From Falsirhodobacter deserti (lineage in GTDB: Bacteria > Pseudomonadota > Alphaproteobacteria > Rhodobacterales > Rhodobacteraceae), in the NCBI RefSeq assembly GCF_004015795.1, contig NZ_ML137218.1, forward strand, positions 724,048 through 788,047: a stretch of 64,000 nt of DNA. The letters are read 5' to 3'. The notes under the pieces were generated by a model. It was not told the origin of the DNA and made no database searches. It saw only the letters and a list, made by a program, of their open reading frames with translations. How positions within the stretch are numbered: position 1 is the stretch's first letter; each line of letters begins with the position of its first letter. A program made the translations under genes and the position numbers. Positions 18,718 to 27,607 of this stretch are shown here, one piece after another.

Positions 18718-19152
18718 ATGACCCCTCAGCGCATCACCCTTGTCACCCTCGGCGTCGACAGTCTCGAGCGTGCGAAGTCCTTCTACTGCGCTCTTGGCTG
18801 GACACCCGCACCCAGCGAAACGGAAAGCATCGTCTTCTACCAGCTCAACGGTCTTGTTCTCGGTCTTTTCGGACGGAACGCACTTGCAAAAGACCAGGAA
18901 CGTCCCGCCTCTGAACTTGGCACCGGTGCCATGACGCTGGCTTTGAACATGCCTGACAGGAAGGGGGTCGACGCCGCCTACCAGCGCGCCCTCGATGCGG
19001 ACGCCGTCCCGATCAAGGCACCCCGAGAAGTTTTTTGGGGCGGCTACTCGGGCTATTATGCCGATCCCGACGGCCATGTCTGGGAGGTTGCCTACAATCC
19101 CTTCTGGCCCTTGAACGAGGACGGTTCCCTCACCCTACCGGCCCCTACATGA
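18718..19152 (+). CDS. VOC-superfamily (glyoxalase/bleomycin-resistance-like) protein
   Basis: 144-residue single-chain vicinal-oxygen-chelate protein with two beta-alpha-beta-beta-beta units: ITLVTLGVDSLERAKSFYCALGW opens the first and GGYSGYYADPDGHVWEVAYNPFW ends the second. The conserved ending DPDGHVWEVA with its metal-binding Glu is typical. Members include glyoxalases, dioxygenases and drug-binding proteins; the substrate cannot be assigned. It stands alone, ending 11 bp before the convergent MFS pseudogene. Confidence 0.85.
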   Translation: MTPQRITLVTLGVDSLERAKSFYCALGWTPAPSETESIVFYQLNGLVLGLFGRNALAKDQERPASELGTGAMTLALNMPDRKGVDAAYQRALDADAVPIKAPREVFWGGYSGYYADPDGHVWEVAYNPFWPLNEDGSLTLPAPT

Positions 19153-19162
19153 GGGGCTCTTG

Positions 19163-20330
19163 TCATCGTTTGCCCAGCATCGACACCATCAGCAGCAGGC
19201 CAGCGCCTGCGCCCACGGCTGATGCGACGCGGATCACGGTCTGGAAGTCATAGGCCTGTGCGATGAGGCCGGTTGCGGGGCCCGCGAGGATGCCACTGAC
19301 CTTCAGAGCATTCCAGTAGAGCGCTGTCGCCTGTGCTGGACGATCAGGGGAGAAGGATTGCACAAACGTAAGGCCGATGCTTGCATAGAGACCGTAATAA
19401 AGCCCTTCCAGAGCAGCCCCTGCCAACATCTGCGGGTAGGTCCGCACTTCGGACAGAAGCAGGATCGTCACCGCCGCCAGAAGCGCGACACCGATCAGTG
19501 GGCCCTTCAGCCCGAACCGCGCGACGATCACGGGCGTCGTGAAGATTGCGAAGATCTCCACCAGCGTCTTCACGCTGAAGGCTGTGCCTGGCGCGTATCC
19601 GGGGAGGCCCACCTCCTGCACATAAAAGAGCGGCAGGGCGCTGAAGGTCAGCGAGTGTGCGGAGGACAGGCAGAAGACGAACGCTGCCGCCATCATAGGA
19701 CACGGTTCTGACCGGCACTTGCCGAAGCGGGCGGCCCTTTCGGACGGAGCGTCATGTCTCGCGGGATGATCGTCCACCACAGCGCCGCCCAGCATAGGGC
19801 GAGAGCAAGCGCGAGCCGGAAAACAGATGCTTCGCCGAATCGTTCGGCGCAGAGGAAAGCAATAGCCGGACCCGCCATCCAGGCGGTCGAGGTCGTCGCG
19901 CGCATGAAGGCGTTGGAACGGCCCCGCACCATGTCCCGCCGCTCCGCCACCACGAGGCCCAGGCTGAACATCGTTGATATGGCGCTGCCGCTGAGACCAA
20001 AGCCGAGCACGCCGAAGGTGAGCACTGTCCAAAACGTGGGCAGACCGACAAAGCAAGGGTTGCCACGATGAACCCTGCCAACGCTACCCCAATCAGAGGG
20101 AACGGGGCGGCGCCCTCGTCAAGCCATCGTCCAAAGGTGCGGTTGCAGACGATGCCAACCGCGATCACCGCGCCAGCATAAACGCTGATGGCCCAAGGAG
20201 CGCGTCCCAATCCCTCCACGAGATAGTAAGCCATGAACGGCACGATCATCGAACTGCACAGGGTTCCTACGAACAGCACCAGCAAGAACGCTGGCAGTGA
20301 CAGCGGGCGGGCTTGTGTCAGTGCCATCAT
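19163..20330 (-). pseudogene. SetA-like sugar-efflux MFS transporter, two frameshifts
   Basis: The three minus-strand frames together encode one ~390-residue MFS protein. Start to ~20030: MALTQARPLSLPAFLLVL, MIVPFMAYYLVEGLGRAPW and CNRTFGRWLDEGAAP. Middle (19693-20025): GVLGFGLSGSAISTMFSLG and GRSNAFMRATTSTAWMAGP. End (to 19163): LPLFYVQEVGLPGYAPG, GLKGPLIGVALLAAV and LEGLYYGLYASIGLTFVQSF. The pattern of motifs matches sugar-efflux transporters of the SetA type. The two frame changes, near 20030 and near 19695, abolish the product unless they are sequencing errors. Confidence 0.75.
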
Positions 20331-20609
20331 GGAGAATCCCGTCGACGTGGTGCAGCAGGCGAGGTCGATGCTTGAACAGGCTGTAGTTGGAAGTTCGGCG
20401 TGACAGATGCGTAACAGGACTGACGCTGGCAGGTCGCGAAGGTCAGGTTTGGACTCATAGCACCGATGCTGCACAGCCGCGCCCGGCGCCGGCCGTTCGG
20501 TCGGGGGTGGGACGAAGCGTACATTCCTTTGCTCGTCGACGCAGCGCAACGGACCTCAGCGGCCTAGCGTCATTCGCAACCGGACTAGGTGACCCACGGA
20601 CGCTATTTC

Positions 20610-21185
20610 CTAGCTTGCCACCGCCAGAGAGAGGATCCGCCAAAGCGCATCGCGGCGCGCGGCCATGGCCTTTGGGTTGCCATAAGTCAGTTCGACGAAC
20701 AGGCTCTCCACGATCCCGACATAGGCCTCCGCGAAGCAGTCCCGATCGGCTTTCGCCAACCCCGGCCGGTTGACATCAAGCTGATCGAGATAGTGCTGAC
20801 GAAGCAGGGCAAGGAAGCCCTCGTAGCCTGCCCCTACTTGCGTTGCGATGCTCTTGGGAAGCAGGTAGGCGGCGCGGAGCAGGAAGCGGAGGTGGGGCGA
20901 TGCGGGATAGCGCTCCTCGATCGCCAGCACATAGGCCGACCCGGCCCCGTCGGAAACCGGTTGCGCAAAGGCGCCCGCGACGAACGTCTGCTCCACCTCC
21001 AGCGCCACCGACAGGGCGGCAAGGAACAACTCGTCCTTCCCGCGAAAGTGGGAGTAGAGCGAGGCCTTGCGGATCCCGACATTCGTCGCGATTTCGTTGA
21101 GCGACCCGCCCTCATACCCGACCTCGGCAAAATGCCTGATGGCGGCGTTGCAGAGACGTTCGGCGGTCGGTGACAGGCTGCTCAT
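20610..21185 (-). CDS. TetR/AcrR-family transcriptional regulator
   Basis: 191-residue repressor. The N-terminal HTH shows AAIRHFAEVGYEGGSLNEIA and GIRKASLYSHFRGKDELFLAAL, the TetR signature, with the recognition helix around ASLYSHF. The C-terminal ligand domain is typical in length but gives no ligand. It lies 17 bp downstream of the frameshifted Bcr/CflA-type exporter on the same strand, a usual arrangement for a drug-efflux regulator. Since that exporter is broken, the regulator may now lack its main target. Confidence 0.88.
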   Translation of the reverse strand: MSSLSPTAERLCNAAIRHFAEVGYEGGSLNEIATNVGIRKASLYSHFRGKDELFLAALSVALEVEQTFVAGAFAQPVSDGAGSAYVLAIEERYPASPHLRFLLRAAYLLPKSIATQVGAGYEGFLALLRQHYLDQLDVNRPGLAKADRDCFAEAYVGIVESLFVELTYGNPKAMAARRDALWRILSLAVAS

Positions 21186-21202
21186 CCTCGCCCTCCTCGG
21201 AA

Positions 21203-22427
21203 TCAGTGGTTCATCGCGACGACCCGGCCGCTCCGCGCGCTTCTATAGGCGCAGGCTGCGGTCAGCACCACCACGACCAGCGAAATGCTCATGAGCAGGG
21301 TGAGCCAGACGCCGGCACCGTTCGCCACCATCTGCCCAGCGATCGGCGTCGCCAACCCCGCGACGCCCAACTGGAAGGCGCCCAGGACGGCCACGCTGGC
21401 CCCGACCGCCGTGTCACGAGCCGACATGGCGATGGACATGAGCGTGGCTTCGGCGATCCCGAGGCCCAGCATCGCAATGGCCATGCCGGTGACCACCCGT
21501 GAGGCCGGCGCCTGCCGATCCCGCGATAAGTGCCACGAAGGACCCCAGGCACATCAGGCTAACACCCGCGACGGCCAGCGTTTGGATCCTGATCCGGGCC
21601 ACGAGCCGACCCGCAAGCATGGCACCGAGCAGGACCGCGACGCCGGTGCCGCCGAACACGAAGCCGAAGGCTTCAACGCTCAGGCCAAAGTCGCTCTGGT
21701 AGGCGTATCCGGCACCACCGACATAGGCGAAGAGGAAGAAGAACGCGCCCGTCAGCGCGATGCCCGGCAGCACGAAGTCGACATCGCGGATGATCTCGCC
21801 ATAGGTCCGTAGTGCCGACCGCAGGCTAAGCGGGGCACGGGCCGACCGGGGCAGCGTTTCCGAGAAGTTGACCGCCGCGTTCAGCAACACCAGAACTCCA
21901 AGAAGGCCTAGGGCCAGAAGCACGCCGCGCCAGCCGAAGCTGCCACCGATCATTCCGCCTGCGACGGGCGCAAGAATGGGGGCCAGCCCCTCGATCGTCA
22001 TCGGCATCGCGAAGATCTGCGCGGCACGCACGCCTTCGGCGATATCGCGCACGCTGCTCATCGCGACAACCAGCAGAAGTGCGGCCGCGACGCCCTGCGC
22101 CACGCGTGCGTCGATCAGCATCTCGAGCGAAGGCGCAGCGGCGGCCCCACCTGCCATGAGCACATAGAGGACAAGGCCGGCCAGCAATGGCCTGCGGCGT
22201 CCGACGGCATCGATGAGCGGTCCGAACAGCAGCTGTCCCGCGCCCATGGCCAGGAGGAAGACCGTCAGCGACAGCTGCATCTGCGAATAGCTCGTCTCCA
22301 GATCCGCAGCCATCTCGATGATTGACGGCAGATACATGTCGATGGCCAGCGGCCCCAGGGCAGCGATGGCCCCTATGGTGATGACGAACCCCGCGCCTGC
22401 GTGCCGGGAGGTAGTCTGCTGTAGCAT
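21203..22427 (-). pseudogene. Bcr/CflA-type multidrug MFS exporter, one frameshift
   Basis: From MLQQTTSRHAG (22427) the frame encodes a 12-helix drug/H+ antiporter: GAIAALGPLAIDMYLPSI, SYSQMQLSLTVFLLAMGAGQ, LFGPLIDAVGRRRPL, VAMSSVRDIAEGVRAAQ and APILAPVAGG are hallmarks of the Bcr/CflA subfamily. Near 21497 a one-base gain shifts the frame. The remaining C-terminal ~97 residues (VTGMAIAMLGLGIAEATLMS to the TGA at 21203) continue in another frame. The break affects only the last two or three helices. It could be a real mutation or a sequence error. Confidence 0.78.
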
Positions 22428-22494
22428 CTTCGACTCCTGCTTGGCCGCCTGTTCGGCCTCGAAGGTGTGCTTCCGACCAATAGGTTGGTACATG

Positions 22495-23244
22495 TCAAGC
22501 GGTGAGCCTGATCCTGCGGGAAAGGGAGGACTCTTCCACCAGCGCCGCGATGAAGTTGCTCCGGACGCTCGCGACATGCCTGTTGCCATGAACGACTGCT
22601 TCGAAGATCTCGGGGGCGTCGTTCCGCACCATGGCGAGGCCCTCCATGATCAGATCGAAGCTGCGCGTGCGGATGACCGGGGTGGTGCCCAATCCATTAA
22701 TCGCCCGTGCCAGAAGATGGGTCAGCCCCTGCGTCAGGGCCGCCTGACGATCATGCTCCTCGGGTGTCGCGATGATGACGCGCAGGCCCAACCTTTGCCG
22801 AAGAAACCGGACGATGCAGCGCCAGTGCCGCCCCCGGACCGGACATGTGACTATCTGGTGGCCGTTGATGCCATCATTCGCGCTTTGCGGACCGAACATC
22901 GGATGCGTGGCGAGTATCTCGACGCCTTCCGGAAGAAGGGCCTGCATCATGCGGACAGGCTCCTCCTTGATCGAACATACGTCGAGCACGACCTGATGAC
23001 TGCGAAGGAACGGAGACAGTTGCCGCAGGCACGACTCCAACGCCGGAACGGGCATGGCGAGGATCACGATTTCCGCCCGCCCGACCTCTTCGATGCCGAT
23101 CGTCTGCAGGCCCGCGTCCTGCGCGCAGCGTCGTGCGTCCGGCGAGGGATCACAGACAAGGACCTCGGCATGCGAGGAAAGAGATCTGGCGGCCAGACGC
23201 CCGAATGCGCCGAAGCCGATGATGACGACAATGGTGGATGACAT
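22495..23244 (-). CDS. Prephenate/arogenate dehydrogenase-like protein
   Basis: 249-residue NAD(P)-dependent protein of the TyrA type. The Rossmann start is STIVVIIGFGAFGRLAARSL, with the GxGxxG dinucleotide fingerprint. Conserved TyrA blocks follow: VVLDVCSIKEEPVRMM and EILATHPMFGPQSANDG (the HPMFGP motif binding prephenate). The helical dimerisation domain contains DRQAALTQGLTHLLARA, with the His that faces the active site. MSSTIVVI at 23244 is preferred over the upstream start at 23316. It catalyses the oxidative step to tyrosine in most relatives. It is shorter than a full cyclohexadienyl dehydrogenase and stands among decayed genes, so it may be a secondary copy. Confidence 0.82.
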   Translation of the reverse strand: MSSTIVVIIGFGAFGRLAARSLSSHAEVLVCDPSPDARRCAQDAGLQTIGIEEVGRAEIVILAMPVPALESCLRQLSPFLRSHQVVLDVCSIKEEPVRMMQALLPEGVEILATHPMFGPQSANDGINGHQIVTCPVRGRHWRCIVRFLRQRLGLRVIIATPEEHDRQAALTQGLTHLLARAINGLGTTPVIRTRSFDLIMEGLAMVRNDAPEIFEAVVHGNRHVASVRSNFIAALVEESSLSRRIRLTA

Positions 23245-23289
23245 GGTTCCTGTCCTTGTAGGGAAGCCAGGGTCATCTCCTCGATCCGA

Positions 23290-23556
23290 CCGCTGGCAAA
23301 AGCAGCGGTCGGGCACCCGAGGGCCTTACCGCTCCGACGGCGGGGGATAATACGCAGGTTCGATGCGGCTCTTGCGATGTCCGACGGAGAAAGGGTCGAG
23401 GTGGCCACCTCGCAGAGAAGCGGTTGAAACAGGTGATCGTTGCGCCGATCGACCAGCGTGATCTGCAGCTCCGCTGCTCTTCAGGGCATGGACGGCTTCA
23501 AGTCCGGCAAAACCGGTCCCAATCATGACCACATGGTGCGCCTTCTCTTGCAACGT
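23290..23556 (-). pseudogene. ndh: ndh 5' fragment (type II NADH dehydrogenase), frameshifted
   Basis: The minus strand reads MTLQEKAHHVVMIGTGFAG and LEAVHALKSSG, the FAD-binding N-terminus of NADH dehydrogenase II. After a frameshift it continues ITLVDRRNDHLFQPLL and EVATSTLSPSDIA, diagnostic of the family. Similarity ends near 23290, at the 5' side of the prephenate-dehydrogenase-like gene. About 85 per cent of the gene, including the NADH-binding domain, is missing. Confidence 0.75.
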
Positions 23557-23723
23557 CATCAACATCATTCCACGGCGACTGCAGGCAACCTATCGATAGG
23601 TAGTAAGGTGGTCAAGGTTAAAGCGGCTGCCCAAGAAATGCTGCGCGAAGGTCCGCAACGGGCCCGCAGCAACGTTCACCTCGTTCCAATGCGGCGCTTC
23701 AAGCACTTACGGGCGGTGCGGGT

Positions 23724-24524
23724 TCATGGGCCCGTGCAGATCGGAGCTCGCTCTGTCGGGCGTTGTCCGACTTCAGCCCCGAAGGCGCGGAACCCCAAGT
23801 CGTCGATGAACAGGATGCGGTAGCAGGGATTGCCTCCGGTCCACCAGGGATCGGCCACGTTCAGGTTCGTGATGAAGCGGTGCGTGCAGGACTGGCCGGA
23901 GCTGTAGGCGATCCCTTCGGGGCTTGTTCCCGCCAGCGGGATGTGGATGTGGCCGAAGACGATGTGGCGTACGCCGCCCGGATGCGCCGCGAGACGGGCC
24001 AGCATTGCGCCGTCGTCATGCAGGCTGATGTCGCGGAAATGGCGGATGCCGTCGCGGATAGGGGGGTGGTGCAGGAAGACCGTCACCGGCTTCTCGTCTG
24101 CGCCCTTCAAGGCTTCGTCAAGCCATGCCATCCGGTCAGGCCCGTAAATGCCACCGATGACATCCGCCTCGTGGGTGTCGAGGAACAGAAGGCGCCCCCA
24201 TTCGGTGTCCATCACCGACTGGACGTGACCATTGGTATCCCGCGGATGATCGGGGAAGGCCGCAATGAATTCAGGACGGCGGTCGTGGTTGCCCAGCATC
24301 AGCCGCGCCGGGAAGGGCACAGGGGCCAGGATTTCGCGCAAAAGCTCGTAGGCCTCGGGATCGCCGTGGTTGCAAAGGTCGCCCGTTATCACGAGGAGGT
24401 CGGCATCGTCGTGGTTGGCCAGAATATCGGCGACGGCGGCGCGCAGCTGCGCCTCGGGATCGACACCGTTCGCCGGGACGCCGGGGGGCATCAGGTGGGT
24501 ATCGGTCAGCTGGATGATCTTCAT
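23724..24524 (-). CDS. Metallophosphoesterase of the GpdQ/CpdA class
   Basis: 266-residue binuclear metal phosphodiesterase. All class III motifs are present in order: LTDTHL (D-x-H), VITGDLCNHGDP (GD), MLGNHDRRPEF (GNHD), FLHHPPIRDG and FGHIHIP (GHxH). Homologues are cyclic-AMP phosphodiesterases (CpdA, Rv0805) and the glycerophosphodiesterase GpdQ. No signal peptide is seen, so it is cytoplasmic. MKIIQL at 24524 has the ribosome-binding sequence CGGAGAAAG just upstream. It is the last gene of an operon whose other members form an Ugp-like importer, which favours a role in hydrolysing an imported glycerophosphodiester over cAMP turnover; this is inference. Confidence 0.82.
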   Translation of the reverse strand: MKIIQLTDTHLMPPGVPANGVDPEAQLRAAVADILANHDDADLLVITGDLCNHGDPEAYELLREILAPVPFPARLMLGNHDRRPEFIAAFPDHPRDTNGHVQSVMDTEWGRLLFLDTHEADVIGGIYGPDRMAWLDEALKGADEKPVTVFLHHPPIRDGIRHFRDISLHDDGAMLARLAAHPGGVRHIVFGHIHIPLAGTSPEGIAYSSGQSCTHRFITNLNVADPWWTGGNPCYRILFIDDLGFRAFGAEVGQRPTERAPICTGP

Positions 24525-24589
24525 GTCTTTCTCCGGAAACGCGGATGCGGGGGACAATGCCCCCGCATCCTTTCAGAACCGCCTGGGCC

Positions 24590-25873
24590 TCAGTTCATCA
24601 GGCCGTTCGTCGCCTCGACGATCTGCGCCAGACCGTCCTCGGGCGAGACCTCGCCGCGCATGACGGTGCCGATGATGTCGCGCTGCGTCCGCCAGATGCG
24701 GACCGAGTCGCCGCCCGGGTAGCCTGCCCAGGGAAGCGAGCGGTCCATCTGCTTGGCCGCGGTCGCGACGTTCGGATGCTCGGCGTAATAGGGCGCGAGA
24801 TAGTCCTCGCCCGTGGCGCGGATGTTGGTCGGCAGGTAGCCGGTGATGCGCACGATAACGTTCTGCGCTTCAGGTCCGGTGATCCACTTGATGTAGTTCC
24901 AGGCCGCCTGCTGCTTGGCCGCGTCCTGCGTCAGCATCACGGCCGAGTTGCCGCCCGTCGGCACGCCGCCGCGTTCCTTGTCCTGGAGGGGGAAGGTCGT
25001 GGTCATCAGCGGGAAGCGGTCGCCGACAAGGCCCTCGATCGTCTGCACATGGGCCGGGGTCGTGAACATGAAGCCGGTCAGGCCCGCGCCGAACTGCTGG
25101 CGCGCCTGATCCCAGTCCATGGTCGGGGCGCCGGCCTCGGCCGTCATCTGGCGGATCAGGCGCAGCGCGTTCAGGCCGATCTCGTTGTCGAAGGCGACCT
25201 TGCCCGTTGCCTCGTCCACCAGCGTTCCGCCCTGCTGGGTGATCATAGCCTGCCAAAGCCAGTCGTCGGCCCAGCCGGCGATGTCATAGGCCATGCCTGC
25301 GACCTTGGGATCCGCCTCGTGGATCTTCTTCGCCAGCTCGATCAGCTCGGGGAAGGTGGTTGGCATGTTTTCCGGGTCAGCTCCGACCGAACGGACCAGA
25401 TCGGCGTTGATGAACATGATCGGCGAAGAGGCGTTGACCGGCAGGCCGTATTGCGTGCCGTCGATGTTGCCCAAGGCCACCATGTTCGGCGTGAAGTTCG
25501 CGTCCAGGAATGCCTGCCCGCCCTCGCCCTCGATGAAGGGGCCGAGGTCGGTGATCTGGCCGCGCGGGGCCAGCGTGTGCACCAGCTCGCCAGTGAGGTT
25601 GTAGCCCGAGAAGTAGACGTCCGGCAGATCACCCGTGACGGCCGAGCGCAGGACCTGCTGCTGGCCCTCGTTGTAGCCGGCGGCGGGGGCGAGGAAGTTG
25701 ATCTTCACATCCGGGTTGTTCTTCATGAATTCATCCGCCAGCGGCTGGTGGAATTTCGTGAAGCCCGGCAGGTTGTAGAGCACGTTCAGCGTGACATCCT
25801 GGGCCAGCGCGAAGCCGGGCAGGGTCAGGCCAAGCGCGAGCGCGCCCAGGGTGAGGCGTCGGGTCAGTTTCAT
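24590..25873 (-). CDS. ABC importer solute-binding protein, UgpB-like (family 1)
   Basis: 427-residue periplasmic binding protein with the signal peptide MKLTRRLTLGALALGLTLPG and a probable cleavage after FALA. The mature protein has the extracellular solute-binding family 1 pattern: FHQPLADEFMKNNPDVKINF, YFSGYNLTGELV and INADLVRSVGADPENMPTTF. Family 1 binds sugars, oligosaccharides or sn-glycerol-3-phosphate. The companion genes resemble ugpA, ugpE and ugpC, and a phosphodiesterase follows, so a glycerol phosphate or glycerophosphodiester ligand is plausible. The ligand cannot be read directly. The gene is 19 bp after the permease and is followed by 65 bp before the esterase. Confidence 0.85.
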   Translation of the reverse strand: MKLTRRLTLGALALGLTLPGFALAQDVTLNVLYNLPGFTKFHQPLADEFMKNNPDVKINFLAPAAGYNEGQQQVLRSAVTGDLPDVYFSGYNLTGELVHTLAPRGQITDLGPFIEGEGGQAFLDANFTPNMVALGNIDGTQYGLPVNASSPIMFINADLVRSVGADPENMPTTFPELIELAKKIHEADPKVAGMAYDIAGWADDWLWQAMITQQGGTLVDEATGKVAFDNEIGLNALRLIRQMTAEAGAPTMDWDQARQQFGAGLTGFMFTTPAHVQTIEGLVGDRFPLMTTTFPLQDKERGGVPTGGNSAVMLTQDAAKQQAAWNYIKWITGPEAQNVIVRITGYLPTNIRATGEDYLAPYYAEHPNVATAAKQMDRSLPWAGYPGGDSVRIWRTQRDIIGTVMRGEVSPEDGLAQIVEATNGLMN

Positions 25874-25892
25874 GTTCGTCTCCGCAAGTGGG

Positions 25893-26705
25893 TCACTTGA
25901 CCCCGGTCATGGTGATGCCCGCGACGAAGTGGCGCCGTGCCAGAAGGAAGCAGACGACCATCGGGGCGGTGATCATGGCGGCCCCTGCCATCAGCGCGCC
26001 ATAGTTCGCTCCCGTCTCGACATCCGAGAAGAAGAGCATCCCCAATGGCGGCGGGGCGAGCGCGGTGTCGTTCACCACGATCATGGGCCAGTAGAGGTCG
26101 TTCCAGTGCGCCACGACCGAGAAGACCGAGAAGGCCGCGAGGGAGGGGAACGAGCCGCGCAGCACGAGGCCCCAGCAGATCTCCATCTCGGAAAAGCCGT
26201 CCATGCGGGCGGCCTCGATGATCTCGTCCGGGTAGGAACGGAACGACTGGTGGAACAGGAAGATGGCGAATACCGACAGGAAGAAGGGCGCCATCTGGGC
26301 GAAATAGGTGTTGAGAAGACCGGCCTTGGCAAGGCCCACGAATAGCGGCAGCGCCAGCGCCTGCATCGGCACGCAGAGCGCCGCGATCACGAGGATCATC
26401 AGCAGGCGCCGCCCCGGAAAGCGCAGCTTGGCCAGCGCGTAGGCGGCCGGCACTGCCGTCAGCACCTGCACGAGGAGGATGCCCGTGCAGACGATCACGC
26501 CGTTCAGCATGAAACGCGCCATGGGCACCGTCGTCGCGGCCTGAGTGTAGTTCTGGACGCCCGTGAACTCCTTCGGGACCGGCCAGAGCGAGATGTCGAA
26601 GATCTCGGCCGGGGAGCGGATGGAGGTCAGCGCCATCCAGTAGAACGGCATCAGCATGACGAAAGCGCCGAGCGCCAGCACGAGATGGGGAATGAAGCGC
26701 CGCAT
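25893..26705 (-). CDS. ABC importer permease, UgpE/MalG-like
   Basis: 270-residue inner-membrane permease with six predicted helices. The EAA loop that docks on the ATPase is seen as SYPDEIIEAARMDGFSEMEI. A conserved N-terminal segment MPFYWMALTSIRSPAEIF is typical of MalG/UgpE-type permeases. Its ATG overlaps the stop of the partner permease (TGATG), indicating coupled translation. The companion genes are the UgpA-like permease upstream and the binding protein downstream. Confidence 0.88.
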   Translation of the reverse strand: MRRFIPHLVLALGAFVMLMPFYWMALTSIRSPAEIFDISLWPVPKEFTGVQNYTQAATTVPMARFMLNGVIVCTGILLVQVLTAVPAAYALAKLRFPGRRLLMILVIAALCVPMQALALPLFVGLAKAGLLNTYFAQMAPFFLSVFAIFLFHQSFRSYPDEIIEAARMDGFSEMEICWGLVLRGSFPSLAAFSVFSVVAHWNDLYWPMIVVNDTALAPPPLGMLFFSDVETGANYGALMAGAAMITAPMVVCFLLARRHFVAGITMTGVK

Positions 26706-27607
26706 CAGTAGTGAATCTTTCGTTCCATGCGCAGGGTCTGGCCGATCGACAGGATCAGCACGATGCCGAGGAAGATCAGCGTCAGGGCAGCAGCGTATCC
26801 GGTGTTGGAATACTCGAACCCCTCCAGATAAAGGGCGTAGAGCAGCGTCTCGGAGCCCGCGCGGCCCTTGGTCAGCACCGCCACCGTCTCGAACACCTTG
26901 AACGCGCTGATGGAGGTGGTGACTACGACAAACATCGTCGTCGGCCCCAGCATCGGCCAGGTAACGGTCAGGAAGCGGTCGATCGGGTGCTTGGCGCCGT
27001 CGATCCGGGCGGCCTCGTGCAGATCCTTGGGGATCGCCGTCAGGCCGGCGAGGAACAGCACCATGTTGAAGCCCAGCACCTGCCATATGCCAATCAGCGC
27101 CATGGTCGGGATCAGAAGCGCCGGGTTGCCGAGGAACGACACCGGGTCGAAGCCGAGCGCCGTGATCGCGGCATTGACGGGGCCGAGGGAAGGGTGCAGC
27201 AGGAACTGCCACACCGTCGCCATCGCCACCAGCGTCGCCGTCACGGGAAGGAAATAAGCCGTTTCCCAGAAGGCGCGGGAGCGTGTGCGCCCATGCACCA
27301 GCAGCGCCACGCCCAAGGCAAGGAAGACGCCAGCCGGAATGACGATGACGGCATAAAGCGCGGTGTTGGCCAGCGCCCGCATGAACACGGGATCGGAAAA
27401 GGCGTCCGCGAAGTTCTTCAGCCCGACGAAGTCCCAGTTCAGCGCACCGAGCTGGTAGTCGGTGACCGAGAAGCCCGCAAGCACCAGTATGGGCACGATG
27501 TAGATCGCGAGCAGCAGCAGGATGGCCGGCGCCGCGAAGCCGAGCCCCTTGAGGGCAGTGCGCCGCAGCGGGCGCCCCCGCGGCATGGTCATGACTGCGG
27601 CGGTCAT
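26705..27607 (-). CDS. ABC importer permease, UgpA/MalF-like
   Basis: 300-residue permease with six helices. The family pattern starts at LGFAAPAILLLLAIYIVPIL and the EAA loop is AIPKDLHEAARIDGAKHPID. The start ATG at 27607 overlaps the stop of the ATPase gene (ATGA). It forms the membrane channel together with the UgpE-like subunit. Confidence 0.88.
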   Translation of the reverse strand: MTAAVMTMPRGRPLRRTALKGLGFAAPAILLLLAIYIVPILVLAGFSVTDYQLGALNWDFVGLKNFADAFSDPVFMRALANTALYAVIVIPAGVFLALGVALLVHGRTRSRAFWETAYFLPVTATLVAMATVWQFLLHPSLGPVNAAITALGFDPVSFLGNPALLIPTMALIGIWQVLGFNMVLFLAGLTAIPKDLHEAARIDGAKHPIDRFLTVTWPMLGPTTMFVVVTTSISAFKVFETVAVLTKGRAGSETLLYALYLEGFEYSNTGYAAALTLIFLGIVLILSIGQTLRMERKIHY

